Origin: Ruminococcus sp.
GTDB taxonomy: Bacteria > Bacillota > Clostridia > Oscillospirales > Ruminococcaceae
DNA length: 36,937 nt
Assembly (NCBI GenBank): GCA_022641595.1
Contig: JALCDN010000010.1
Location: forward strand, 1-36,937
Direction: 5' to 3'
The notes under the pieces are model-generated. The model was given only the letters and a program-made list of their open reading frames with translations. It was not told the origin of the DNA and did not search any database. The translations under genes were made by a program, and so were the position numbers. This document shows, one piece after another, positions 27,182 through 36,177 of this stretch (positions are counted from its first letter, which is position 1; every line of letters starts with the position of its first letter).

Positions 27182-27475
27182 TTACCCATCAACCCATTTA
27201 AGCTGACTTTCTATTTCGTAGAACGACTTACCATCCCAGTATTTATCATTTAGTAAGTGTTCAAGACAGTCAGCTTTGCTGGAGCATTCGTAATAATAAA
27301 ATTCATCAACAAAATGATGAATATCAGGTTTAAAGCGGTCAATGTGTGTATAATATAAGCCCTTTTCTTCGCAAAACTGTACTCCGTAGAAATAATACAG
27401 GTAACCGTCGTAACGCACCATTTCATCCTGTATAGTAAGGTTGTCGATAAAATCGTTTATGTTTCCGGCTTCCAT
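27182..27475 (-). CDS. hypothetical protein, third gene of DUF4417 operon
   Basis: Start overlaps the upstream gene's end by 19 nt; acidic/Tyr-rich. Confidence 0.6.
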   Translation of the reverse strand: MEAGNINDFIDNLTIQDEMVRYDGYLYYFYGVQFCEEKGLYYTHIDRFKPDIHHFVDEFYYYECSSKADCLEHLLNDKYWDGKSFYEIESQLKWVDG

Positions 27476-27846
27476 CTTGTTACACCTCCAAAATATTTTT
27501 TGTACTTGTCGTATTCGCTTTGAGTTAATAGACGAGGTTTTCGATTATCGAAATCATCACGATTATACTCGTGTATATGCAGAATAGGTTTTCTGCTTGA
27601 GTCAAGGTCGCTTTCAGGGTGATATGCGATTTCTGCGGTCATATAGTGTTGTTTATCGAAAAATCGTATCATTCTAAAATTTCCATCAGGATAAAGTTGA
27701 ATATATGCGGAGCTTGAATGAGCTTCGACAGGCAAATCGTGCTTTTTCCCCAATCCCTGAAGGATTTTCACACCTTCAATTTCACCAACTTTTTCGTATG
27801 TATATGCGACATTATTTCCTGCCGCATATGTTCCACGTCCTCCCAT
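27457..27846 (-). CDS. hypothetical phage-like protein (MGGRGTYAAGNNVAYTYEKVG...)
   Basis: RBS AAAGGTGG before ATG; start nearly overlaps the DUF4417 gene stop. Confidence 0.65.
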   Translation of the reverse strand: MGGRGTYAAGNNVAYTYEKVGEIEGVKILQGLGKKHDLPVEAHSSSAYIQLYPDGNFRMIRFFDKQHYMTAEIAYHPESDLDSSRKPILHIHEYNRDDFDNRKPRLLTQSEYDKYKKYFGGVTRWKPET

Positions 27847-27847
27847 A

Positions 27848-28471
27848 TCAGCGTACCACCTTTCTTGAAGCAAGGTAGTCAATCGATATTATGTTACCGT
27901 CCATTTCATCAAACGGCTTGCCTAAGCAGAGAACAGCGGACGGATTAAGCTTTTCAAGCATAGCATTGTAACCACGCAAAAATGAAAGCTTTGAGTTCTT
28001 ACAGCCAATCATTCCGACTGCGACAGGAGCATTCTGCTCAATTCCGTCAAAACAGAAATCGTAACTCGGTGTATTACTCCAACTAACTGTAGGAATAACA
28101 GTGAAACCTTTGCTCTGCCAATAAGCACCGCACCAACGATTTTTTCCTACGCTCTCAATCTGTTTCCACATAGGCATATCGGCGTATAATGAAAAGTCGG
28201 GAGTAAGTAGGAACTCATATTGCGACAGTTTGTTTAGGCTTCTATCGGGATTTCTGTAAATGCCATCAAAACGGTAATCATCGACAAAAAAGTGAACGCC
28301 TTTTGCCTTGTTGACTTCATTGTCATTTGAACGTGTATCGTTAATTGATACCAATGACGGATTGATGCTTGGAATTTCCTGTTTTTTCACAAGCGGAATA
28401 TTCCACTTTCCGACAGGATTGAATTGATTTCTTGTAAACAGCGCATTATTGCGCATTTCGGAGCTTTTCAT
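27848..28471 (-). CDS. DUF4417 family protein
   Basis: GVHFFVDDYRFDGIYRNPDRSLNKLSQYEFLLTPDFSLYADMPMWKQIESVGKNRWCGAYWQSKGFTVIPTVSW...FDGI...VAVGMIGCK; start at MKSSEMRNN after AGGAAGGAG. Confidence 0.75.
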   Translation of the reverse strand: MKSSEMRNNALFTRNQFNPVGKWNIPLVKKQEIPSINPSLVSINDTRSNDNEVNKAKGVHFFVDDYRFDGIYRNPDRSLNKLSQYEFLLTPDFSLYADMPMWKQIESVGKNRWCGAYWQSKGFTVIPTVSWSNTPSYDFCFDGIEQNAPVAVGMIGCKNSKLSFLRGYNAMLEKLNPSAVLCLGKPFDEMDGNIISIDYLASRKVVR

Positions 28472-28541
28472 ATTGTAGCTCTCCTTCCTGTTGCAGAAAT
28501 GCAACATATAAATGTTGATGCCAATTTGGCTATTCTGCCAA

Positions 28542-28571
28542 TTGACAAACTCGGAAAGGACGTGCTACAAT
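28542..28571 (+). promoter_or_regulatory. candidate plus-strand promoter
   Basis: TTGACA (28542-28547) -18 bp- TACAAT (28566-28571) with TG extended -10. Confidence 0.55.
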
Positions 28572-28577
28572 ATTCAA

Positions 28578-28668
28578 ACAGGATAGTTTGGATTTGCTTG
28601 TAGCATATCCGACGGATGAACACGTTAATCTGTTGCGCCAACAACATTTTGACGTGTTTTTCTTTTTG
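28578..28668 (+). ncRNA. candidate small RNA (about 90 nt) ending in an intrinsic terminator
   Basis: GGATA(28581-28585)/TATCC(28606-28610) 5' stem; 3' AACACGT..TGTTG-CGC-CAACA..ACGTGTT followed by TTTCTTTTTG. Confidence 0.4.
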
Positions 28669-28715
28669 AGTTTTAACGCTCAATGGACATCACCTCTTAA
28701 AAATAATATATTCAC

Positions 28716-28744
28716 ATTATACTGCAATTCACTGCAAAAGTCAA
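28716..28744 (-). promoter_or_regulatory. minus-strand promoter for leader/DUF4417 operon
   Basis: TTGACT -17 bp- TATAAT on minus strand. Confidence 0.7.
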
Positions 28745-28779
28745 GCAAGAACAGCATATATTGTGTTTTGATGTAAAAA

Positions 28780-28800
28780 GAATACTATATGTAGTATTTT
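28780..28800 (-). terminator. terminator after XRE-ImmA operon
   Basis: Minus strand AATACTA-CATA-TAGTATT followed by CTTTTT. Confidence 0.6.
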
Positions 28801-28817
28801 GCTTGCGATAATGATAC

Positions 28818-29381
28818 TTAAGCTGACTCGATTTTGAATAATGACAGTAGCTTGACCTCATACTCAAGATAATCTTCATTAGCCGAGAGCCATTTTTTAT
28901 AGTAATTCAAAGCATAGCAAGCCGCCTCAAATGTAATATCAAAATGGTCTTGAATGTTAACGGGGCTTTCAGGAACGAATTGATGAACTAACGGGGGCGG
29001 CGCTAAAGCGTATTTTGCAAAGAATTTTGCTTCCGCTTCCTCTATATCTTCATCATTTCCGAGATGTCCCAAATAGTAATGACCTATTTCGTGCATAATT
29101 GTGTTGTTTTTACGTCCATATTGAATGTCAGAACTATCGTTGTAATAGATAACCCACAAAATTCCGTTTTCGTCTGTTCGTGAATATCCGTCGGAACTGA
29201 TTTTCATTGAAGCATCTCGTTTGTCGGCTGATAAAGCAGAATAGGGGATAAGCGGGATATTTAGCTTTGAAGCAATTTCAAAAGCACTTATGGGAACACA
29301 TCGTATGTCATATTCTTGAAACATATCGACCACCTGCTGTTTTATATATTCATAGGTGTCATCAGATAATTTTACTCGCAT
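28818..29381 (-). CDS. ImmA/IrrE family metallo-endopeptidase
   Basis: NTIMHEIGHYYLGH HExxH motif, IEEAEAKFFAKYALAPP; start overlaps upstream stop (TAATG). Confidence 0.9.
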   Translation of the reverse strand: MRVKLSDDTYEYIKQQVVDMFQEYDIRCVPISAFEIASKLNIPLIPYSALSADKRDASMKISSDGYSRTDENGILWVIYYNDSSDIQYGRKNNTIMHEIGHYYLGHLGNDEDIEEAEAKFFAKYALAPPPLVHQFVPESPVNIQDHFDITFEAACYALNYYKKWLSANEDYLEYEVKLLSLFKIESA

Positions 29382-29701
29382 TAATTCTCCTTTCCGTCCA
29401 TCAAAATTTTGATGATTTCCATTCTTTCTTCGTTTGTGAGGTTATTAGCGTTACGGGCAATTAAGATTTTAGCTTGAGAAATATCAACATCTTTGTCTTC
29501 TGCACCGCAAGAACCAAGAATATCATCAACTGTTGTGTTTAACGCAACAGCGATTTTTTTCAGGTTTACTCCTCTTGGAACCCTATCACCTTTAATGTAG
29601 TGAGATATTGCGGACTCGGTGACTCCTGATTTTTCGGCAAGCTCTTTTTGATTCATTTGCACATTAGAAAGCAATTGCACTATTCGTTCGTTCATTTTCA
29701 T
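29381..29701 (-). CDS. XRE family HTH transcriptional regulator
   Basis: MKMNERIVQLLSNVQMNQKELAEKSGVTESAISHYIKGDRVPRGVNLKKIAVALNTTVDDILG; AGGAGGG RBS. Confidence 0.92.
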   Translation of the reverse strand: MKMNERIVQLLSNVQMNQKELAEKSGVTESAISHYIKGDRVPRGVNLKKIAVALNTTVDDILGSCGAEDKDVDISQAKILIARNANNLTNEERMEIIKILMDGKEN

Positions 29702-29742
29702 AGTATAGCCCTCCTTTTCTATTATAGGATAGCACATAATTA

Positions 29743-29819
29743 TCACTTTGTCAAGTGCAAATCTTGATTATTCTTTAAAGCATACAAATCATTACATCAA
29801 ATAGTTGTCACTTGGTCAA
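29743..29819 (-). promoter_or_regulatory. two direct copies of TTGAC(A/C)AAGTGA, candidate XRE operators overlapping -35 boxes
   Basis: TCACTTTGTCAA (29743-29754) and TCACTTGGTCAA (29808-29819). Confidence 0.55.
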
Positions 29820-29841
29820 CAACAAAATGATAAAACAACAA

Positions 29842-29877
29842 AAATAGCAGCACCCCATTTCAGTGTACTGCTATTTC
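29842..29877 (-). terminator. terminator downstream of 29897-30319 gene
   Basis: Minus strand AAATAGCAG...CTGCTATTTTTGTTG. Confidence 0.6.
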
Positions 29878-29896
29878 TTTCGTTTGGTGTTAAAGA

Positions 29897-30319
29897 TTAT
29901 TCGCCGTCTTTATTCGGTCTATAATTACATTCAGTTCCCTCAGCGAGTTCAAATATAATGGTTTTCTCATTAGCGATGTAATAACCTTGAACTCTGTAAC
30001 GGCAATCGTTTTTCCATTCATCACCCATCAACGCTCTGACTATTTCTGTAATATTCTTGTTTGATGTACTGAGCGTGTTTTTTTGTTCACCCTTCGGCTT
30101 TGAAAACGGCACAGCTCGACTTTCGTTTCCTTTACAAGCACGGATAGCGAAAACCTTGTTATCCTTGTCTACGGCATATTGAACGAATTGTGGATATCCT
30201 AAATCATCAAGAACACGCTTCGTGAATGTAATTCCGTTGACGTTAATATAGATGTCAGGGGTAGCGTTTGTGGTGATGTCAAGCACCTCAAGATTAAGAT
30301 TTTTGAATTCGATAGCCAT
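29897..30319 (-). CDS. hypothetical protein cotranscribed with recombinase
   Basis: MAIEFKNLNLEVLDITTNATPDIYINVNG...; overlaps the end of the recombinase gene. Confidence 0.65.
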   Translation of the reverse strand: MAIEFKNLNLEVLDITTNATPDIYINVNGITFTKRVLDDLGYPQFVQYAVDKDNKVFAIRACKGNESRAVPFSKPKGEQKNTLSTSNKNITEIVRALMGDEWKNDCRYRVQGYYIANEKTIIFELAEGTECNYRPNKDGE

Positions 30320-30326
30320 AATTATT

Positions 30327-31541
30327 TCACCTTTCATTTTCAATATTATTTAGTGAGCGTAGAATTTTCAGAAACTCTGCTCGTTCGGATTTTGTCCAAG
30401 AAGCGTTGAGCAGGAAAAAACCTTGTATTACGCCGTTCTTGGATTTGGTTGCAATAACACGCTTAGGAACGATTTTAAGAGGAACTTTATTCGATAATCG
30501 TCTGCGCTCGTTGTATGACTGCAGCAGTTCCTGTGTTCTGTTCCACTTTTCTCTGCTTATTATTGCATCGTGATGGTTTTCTGTGAAGTACATCGGCAGA
30601 AAATTTCTGTTTTTGACGGATTTATGCGTAAGGAAATTCTTCGTGTACGTCTTTTGCATAAGAGCGTCACCGCAGTATTTTTCATTTGACAGGATATTAC
30701 GAATAGTGCCTGTTCGCCATTTATATAGTTCTTTCGGCGTTTTGATACGTTCTTCAGCAAGCGCCTCTGCGATTTGTTCAAGGGAAGCACCCTCAATAAA
30801 ACTGTCATAGATGAACCTTACGATGTCTGCTTCAGCGTCATCAATTTTAATCTTCCCGAAATGGTCACGGTAGTAACCCAATGTATTTATTACGGAAAAC
30901 TTATAGATACCTTCTTGCATACGGTAACGGATACCTGCCTTTATCGCTTCGCTTTTCTGTTGTGACTCTAATTGTGCGAGAGCCGACAATATCATTATGA
31001 TAAGGCTATCCTTACCGTCCGTTGTTCCGATACCCTCCGTTTCAAAATGAACGGATACAGGGGGATTAAGGTCACTCAACAGTCGCAAATTCGTAAGTAT
31101 ATCCACGATATTACGACCAAAACGGCTTATACTCTTTGTCAATATCATATCGACATCGTGATTTTTCGCCGCTTCTATCATTTTCTGAAAGCCTTTACGC
31201 TTTTCAACGCTTGTTCCCGAAATACCCTCATCGGAGAAAATACCTGCAAAATCCCACATTGGATTATTTTCAATGTACTGCTTAAAGTGTTGGCATTGGA
31301 TTTCAAAGCTGCCTGCTTGATTTTCCTCGGCAGTGCTGACACGACAATATGCACAAACACGAGTTTTCCGGACATCATCCACTTCGGTTATAGGTTTGGG
31401 CGGAATGATTACCACACGTTTTTGTGTTTTATTTGCTTCAAACGCATCCCGTATCTGTTGTTTTTCGAATTCGTTTCGCTTGCTCTGCGTTTTCTGCCTT
31501 CGGGCTTCTTCAATCTTTTTGCCGTCAAGTTTTTTTGTCAT
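30327..31541 (-). CDS. serine recombinase (resolvase domain + recombinase domain)
   Basis: RVCAYCRVSTAEENQAGSFEIQCQ, GIFSDEGISGTS, KSISRFGRN, recombinase domain TGTIRNILSNEKYCGDALMQKTY. Confidence 0.95.
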   Translation of the reverse strand: MTKKLDGKKIEEARRQKTQSKRNEFEKQQIRDAFEANKTQKRVVIIPPKPITEVDDVRKTRVCAYCRVSTAEENQAGSFEIQCQHFKQYIENNPMWDFAGIFSDEGISGTSVEKRKGFQKMIEAAKNHDVDMILTKSISRFGRNIVDILTNLRLLSDLNPPVSVHFETEGIGTTDGKDSLIIMILSALAQLESQQKSEAIKAGIRYRMQEGIYKFSVINTLGYYRDHFGKIKIDDAEADIVRFIYDSFIEGASLEQIAEALAEERIKTPKELYKWRTGTIRNILSNEKYCGDALMQKTYTKNFLTHKSVKNRNFLPMYFTENHHDAIISREKWNRTQELLQSYNERRRLSNKVPLKIVPKRVIATKSKNGVIQGFFLLNASWTKSERAEFLKILRSLNNIENER

Positions 31542-31576
31542 TCGGCGTTGACCTCCAAGAATTATTAGCCGTGTTT

Positions 31577-31609
31577 TTACAGGGGCACCACCTGCTTTCG
31601 AATGCCCAA
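31577..31609 (-). CDS. candidate leader peptide MGIRKQVVPL upstream of serine recombinase
   Basis: AAGGAGGA RBS, TTG start, 10 codons, TAA stop; lies in a GGGCA/TGCCC hairpin. Confidence 0.4.
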   Translation of the reverse strand: MGIRKQVVPL

Positions 31610-31684
31610 TATACTATCCTCCTTATTACGTATTTATGTCAAATCCTCGGACGGTTAAATTATCAGAGGATAAGAACAACAAAA

Positions 31685-31712
31685 AATCCGTAGCAGAGCA
31701 GTTCTGCTACGG
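31685..31712 (-). terminator. terminator of type III R-M operon
   Basis: Minus strand CCGTAGCAGA-ACTGC-TCTGCTACGG followed by ATTTTTTG. Confidence 0.85.
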
Positions 31713-31762
31713 AAACGAGGGAAATATTCATTTTGAACTCGCCACATTGATAATTATGGAAT

Positions 31763-34396
31763 TTACAGTGCTTTAATTATTTCCATAAATTTATCGAGAT
31801 AAAAAGCACCGTCCCAATCCTTATCTTTGTTTTGGAATACCATATAATATGCGAAATTGTTATTGCCTGCGGCATTTTGCCAAATACGTCCGAGGTTTAG
31901 CTTCGCTCTATTTTCGGGATTGTCAAGGTAATCGCCCTTTGTTTCAACAGCGACGAGCATACCTTTTTTCGTCATAACAAGAAAATCGGGATAATGGTTT
32001 ACATATCCGTTAATGCAGAAGCCTTTTCTATCGGTTACTCTATGCCACCATTTTACATTATCAAGTGCCGCTATTGCGCTTATAGCTTTGTACTCAAAAT
32101 CGTTCATATTGCCGTCTTCTGCCGTATACAGAGATTTCGATAGCGTTTCAATTGTCTTTAGCGGCGAAATCATTTCGGGAAACAGATAATAAGGCTTGCA
32201 GAGAATTTTTCTCTGTTCAAGAAGTGTATCAAATTGCATTCTTGCGTATTCTTCCTGCAAAGAAACAATTTTTGCTCTTATTTTATCGGCATAGCTGTTG
32301 ATATGACTTTCAAGGTCTTCTATCATTTCTGCACTCATTGCATTCACAATTCTGTCTATGTATTCGGACAGGTCAGCCGCATCAACATTTTTGATTTTGT
32401 CAAGCTGTTTATGAATAGCGTCTTTGCAGACTTTTATTCTGCTTTCGGGAGCAAGGCTGTTGAAATACTGCTTGAACGCTTTGGTATCCCATTCACCGAG
32501 CTTTGACGATTTCGGTACAACATCACGGCTTCCCTCAATATCAACCTTGACAATCTGTTCATCTGCCGTGCTAAAATTGATTTCGGAGCTTTTATCACGG
32601 AGGGTAAAACCATTTGTGAGCATTTCTTTTTCAAGTAAATCCTCGCTTTCGGCAGAGAATAACGTTGCTTCGCCTTTAATAACAAATTGCGGAATTATTA
32701 TGTCATTCATTTCAGGCTCAAATTCATCATTTACATAAAATGTATTCATCTTGTCCCTCAATTCTACGGGTGCGGAGTAATACTCAGATGAAGCGTTTTC
32801 ATCAATGGCGGTATTATATTCTTGCGATTGCGATATTGCTGTTTCAAACATATTTGAAACGGTTGTGCTTGGAGCTTCAGATACCGTTGCCGCCTCTGAT
32901 AATTCTTGCTTTAGGGAAACCGTATCAATATTAAGTACATCGTCATCTGTTGAACTGTTAACGTAATCGTCTAATGTCGGTTGAACGGGTTCTGCTGCCA
33001 GAACAGGTGCAATCGGTTCTTCAATAATATCTTCACCAACACGCATATCGTGCTTGCTGAAGCCTGCGTTGTTAAGCCCCTCAACGACTTTTTCTATTGT
33101 GGTACGGAAATCATCGGAACAAGTCAGAACGTATGACATATTCAAGAACGGCGCTGAATGTTCTTTGGTGTACGGTTGTCTGAGTATTCGCCCAAGTATC
33201 TGCTCTACATCAACCGCCGATGAACGATTAGCAATTGTAGCGAGAATATACGCAAATGGACAATCCCAACCCTCTTTTAAGGCGTTTACCGTTATAATAT
33301 ATCTGATACGGCAGTCCTCACTCATAAGGTCTATGCCCTTGATTTCATTGACGTTGGAGGTCTTGATGGCTATCTGTTCTGCGGGAATATCGGCATTTAT
33401 CAGAATGTCCTTGATTTTTTCAAAGGTTGTGTTATCGTCGCTTGTGCGTGGTTGAGCTTGAAACAGCACTATCGGGCGAATATATTTATCGTCTTTTTCT
33501 TTCTCTGCGATTGCCGCTTTTTCAAGGTTGCGACGCAGGTCGATTGCGTCACGGATAACGTCTTTCTGCGTTTTGCGGTTATAAATGATAACAGGCAATT
33601 TCACCATATGTTCTGCTTTTAATTTGAGTGCGTCAACATAGGAAATAATATTACTGTTCTTTTTGGGCGTTGCTGTTAAGTCGAGAATAAAGCACGGATT
33701 GAGATTTTTCAATACATCAACGCTGAGATTAGACGTTGCGTGATGACTTTCATCAACGATAACAAGCGGAGTAAGCCAATTCAAAACCTGTGCTAATGCT
33801 GTTTCGTCACAATCGGGAATAACCGTGTCTGCATTGCCGTACAGCTTTGTGAACTGTGCCAATGCGCTGTTTTCTTGATATACTTTTCGTCCCTCTTTGC
33901 TTGCACTGCGGAAAGAGTCATAGCTCATTACAAGGATAGTCAGACATTCGTTTATCGACGTTGGATTGAAATTCTGACCGTTTAAAGCCATTGCTTTTGT
34001 GATGACCTCAACCTTACCGCCGTAATCTACATCAATTTTTTGTCTGTAAGGGTGATTTACATCTGAAAGCGTTCTCTCAGTCTGTTCAAGAATAGCGTCA
34101 CTCGGAACAAGCCATACCACTACTCTTGGCTGTTCAAGCGGCATTGCCTCAAATATCGGTCTGATAGCATTACAGGCAAGAAATGTCTTGCCACCACCTG
34201 TTGGTACTTTGAAGCAAACGTGAGGCGTATTCGGAATGGTATTTTTATAATCGGGAACGCCGTTAAATCCAACACGGATATTCTGTTCCGTCATCAAGTC
34301 ACGGTATGCTTGTGAATAGTTGTTCGTTTTTTCCATAAGCTCTAAATAGCGCTTCAAGTTATTCAAAACAGCACGCTGATATGATTTCAGTTCCAT
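31763..34396 (-). CDS. res: type III restriction endonuclease subunit Res
   Basis: SF2 helicase motifs PTGGGKTFLACNAI, VDESHH, LDLTATP; C-terminal nuclease-like PDFLVMTKKGMLVAVETKGD. Confidence 0.92.
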   Translation of the reverse strand: MELKSYQRAVLNNLKRYLELMEKTNNYSQAYRDLMTEQNIRVGFNGVPDYKNTIPNTPHVCFKVPTGGGKTFLACNAIRPIFEAMPLEQPRVVVWLVPSDAILEQTERTLSDVNHPYRQKIDVDYGGKVEVITKAMALNGQNFNPTSINECLTILVMSYDSFRSASKEGRKVYQENSALAQFTKLYGNADTVIPDCDETALAQVLNWLTPLVIVDESHHATSNLSVDVLKNLNPCFILDLTATPKKNSNIISYVDALKLKAEHMVKLPVIIYNRKTQKDVIRDAIDLRRNLEKAAIAEKEKDDKYIRPIVLFQAQPRTSDDNTTFEKIKDILINADIPAEQIAIKTSNVNEIKGIDLMSEDCRIRYIITVNALKEGWDCPFAYILATIANRSSAVDVEQILGRILRQPYTKEHSAPFLNMSYVLTCSDDFRTTIEKVVEGLNNAGFSKHDMRVGEDIIEEPIAPVLAAEPVQPTLDDYVNSSTDDDVLNIDTVSLKQELSEAATVSEAPSTTVSNMFETAISQSQEYNTAIDENASSEYYSAPVELRDKMNTFYVNDEFEPEMNDIIIPQFVIKGEATLFSAESEDLLEKEMLTNGFTLRDKSSEINFSTADEQIVKVDIEGSRDVVPKSSKLGEWDTKAFKQYFNSLAPESRIKVCKDAIHKQLDKIKNVDAADLSEYIDRIVNAMSAEMIEDLESHINSYADKIRAKIVSLQEEYARMQFDTLLEQRKILCKPYYLFPEMISPLKTIETLSKSLYTAEDGNMNDFEYKAISAIAALDNVKWWHRVTDRKGFCINGYVNHYPDFLVMTKKGMLVAVETKGDYLDNPENRAKLNLGRIWQNAAGNNNFAYYMVFQNKDKDWDGAFYLDKFMEIIKAL

Positions 34397-34410
34397 TTTG
34401 TCCGCCCCCT

Positions 34411-35970
34411 TTATAGTTTTGAAATATCACGAGGAATTTTTTTAAACGTGATATTCATTTTTGTGAGATATTCATCGCTGTATGTGCATTTGTCGGCATA
34501 TATTATATATGTATCTGCCTTTGTCTTTACGGTCGCAAGGAATTCGTTGTTCAGCGTTGTGACTTTTTCCTTGTCGTAATAGAAATAATATGCGTTATCG
34601 TTGTTTACACCGAGAAAATACTCGTTGTCAGTTTTATCTGCGGTTACAAGCGGCTTTTTCGTTTCCATAAACCACACATACTCACGGATTTTTTGCGTAT
34701 CAACTTTTTCGTTCAGCTGTTCATTGTCAATTAAAAGCGGTTCGCCTAAGTCGTAGAAAGTGAAATCTCCGCCCGTACCTTCAACCGCATTTTTACCATC
34801 TCCATATCCGTCAATAACTCTTTTCACACGTTCCGCTGTAATGGTTTCTGCGTAATCTTCCATTTCAATCAATATGAATTTGCGGTTACCGTTGTCGGCT
34901 TTGTTCATATTAAGAACGGCGTGAGCGGTTGTACCGCTACCGGCAAAGCTGTCAAGTACTATATCATTTTTATTAGTAGCAAAACCTAAAATATACGATA
35001 TTAAGGAGATTGGCTTTGGATAGTCAAACACTTTTCTGCTTAATATTGTTGATATTTCAAGCATTCCATCGCTATTATATCCCTGTTTGTCAAACCAAGT
35101 ATCAGGATTTTGTGTCATAGTCCTGTTAGCTGCAAAAACTTTTTGAACAGGTTTGGTTTTTCCTGTTTTACCAAAAATAATCCTTCCGTCTGAAATTCTT
35201 CTTTTTACTTCATCTTCGTTAAAAACCCAATAGCGTCCTTCAGGCGGATAAAACACTTCATCAGTATTTGGATTTGTTATTGAAAAATAAGGACCTTTAT
35301 GATTTGCCGATAAATCAGTTGTTGTCCAAGGACCACGTATATCATTATCAGGGTTAGAATACTTGTTTTTAAGATATTCATTTGAAAGTGGAACTTGAAA
35401 CGGCGGAAGATTGCTTATGCTTTTAGCATAAGCAACAACAAAATCGTGAACGGCACCTATGTATCCCATATTATTACCGTTTGTTTTTTTCTTCCATACG
35501 ATATTGGCTATGAAATTGCTAGAACCAAAAATCTCATCACAAATAAGCTTCAAATTTGCCTGTTCGTTATCATCAATGCTGATAAAAATCGCACCGTCGT
35601 TTGCCAAAAGCTTTTGAAGCAATTTCAAACGGGGATACATCATACAAAGCCATTTATCGTGGCGGGATAAATCCTCGCCCTCTTTGCCGACAACCTCACC
35701 AAGCCACTTTTTTATCTTGGGGTCGTTGACATTATCGTTATAAACCCAGTTTTCGTTTCCTGTATTATAGGGCGGGTCTATATAAATGCACTTTATCTTT
35801 CCCTCGTACTGTGGAAGCAAGGATTTTAACGCTTCAAGATTATCGCCACGGATAATCATATTGTCACTGTGTTCTGCATTGTATGTATATTTCTTTTCAA
35901 GAACACGGTACGGCACATTCTGATGATGATTAATAACCTTGTCTTTTCCTATCCATTCAAGTGTCGGCAT
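34411..35970 (-). CDS. mod: type III DNA-methyltransferase Mod (beta-type N6-adenine)
   Basis: IYIDPPYNTGNENW (DPPY) preceding DSFAGSGTTAHAVL (FxGxG); followed 14 bp later by res. Confidence 0.93.
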   Translation of the reverse strand: MPTLEWIGKDKVINHHQNVPYRVLEKKYTYNAEHSDNMIIRGDNLEALKSLLPQYEGKIKCIYIDPPYNTGNENWVYNDNVNDPKIKKWLGEVVGKEGEDLSRHDKWLCMMYPRLKLLQKLLANDGAIFISIDDNEQANLKLICDEIFGSSNFIANIVWKKKTNGNNMGYIGAVHDFVVAYAKSISNLPPFQVPLSNEYLKNKYSNPDNDIRGPWTTTDLSANHKGPYFSITNPNTDEVFYPPEGRYWVFNEDEVKRRISDGRIIFGKTGKTKPVQKVFAANRTMTQNPDTWFDKQGYNSDGMLEISTILSRKVFDYPKPISLISYILGFATNKNDIVLDSFAGSGTTAHAVLNMNKADNGNRKFILIEMEDYAETITAERVKRVIDGYGDGKNAVEGTGGDFTFYDLGEPLLIDNEQLNEKVDTQKIREYVWFMETKKPLVTADKTDNEYFLGVNNDNAYYFYYDKEKVTTLNNEFLATVKTKADTYIIYADKCTYSDEYLTKMNITFKKIPRDISKL

Positions 35971-36017
35971 ATTCGTTCTCCTTGTTTCGTTTATCGTTTC
36001 TGCACAGGCTGCTATAC

Positions 36018-36167
36018 GTGATAGGGATTAGTCCACAAATCGCTATACAATGGGATTTCCCGATAACCTTTGAAATGGCAAGAGCCTTTCAAAAGGCAAA
36101 CGGGCGATACTTGCGTGAAAGTCAGTGGACGGACATCACTTTGGTGATGAGCCTAGAACTCGGTTAA
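36018..36167 (+). CDS. small hypothetical ORF (GISPQIAIQWDFPITFEMARAFQKANGRYLRESQWTDITLVMSLELG)
   Basis: Codon use looks coding; followed by its own terminator-like hairpin. Start codon uncertain. Confidence 0.4.
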   Translation: MIGISPQIAIQWDFPITFEMARAFQKANGRYLRESQWTDITLVMSLELG

Positions 36168-36177
36168 TAGATTAAAG

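Noticed and set aside
28588-28776. Plus-strand 62-aa ORF (MDLLVAYPTDEHVNLLRQQHFDV...)
   Set aside because: Crosses the candidate intrinsic terminator and the opposing promoter, with no clear RBS; similarity to the minus ORF peptide comes from the inverted repeat. Not fully excluded.
32234-33455. Plus-strand ORFs opposite res
   Set aside because: Antisense to intact helicase/nuclease coding sequence; no recognisable domains.
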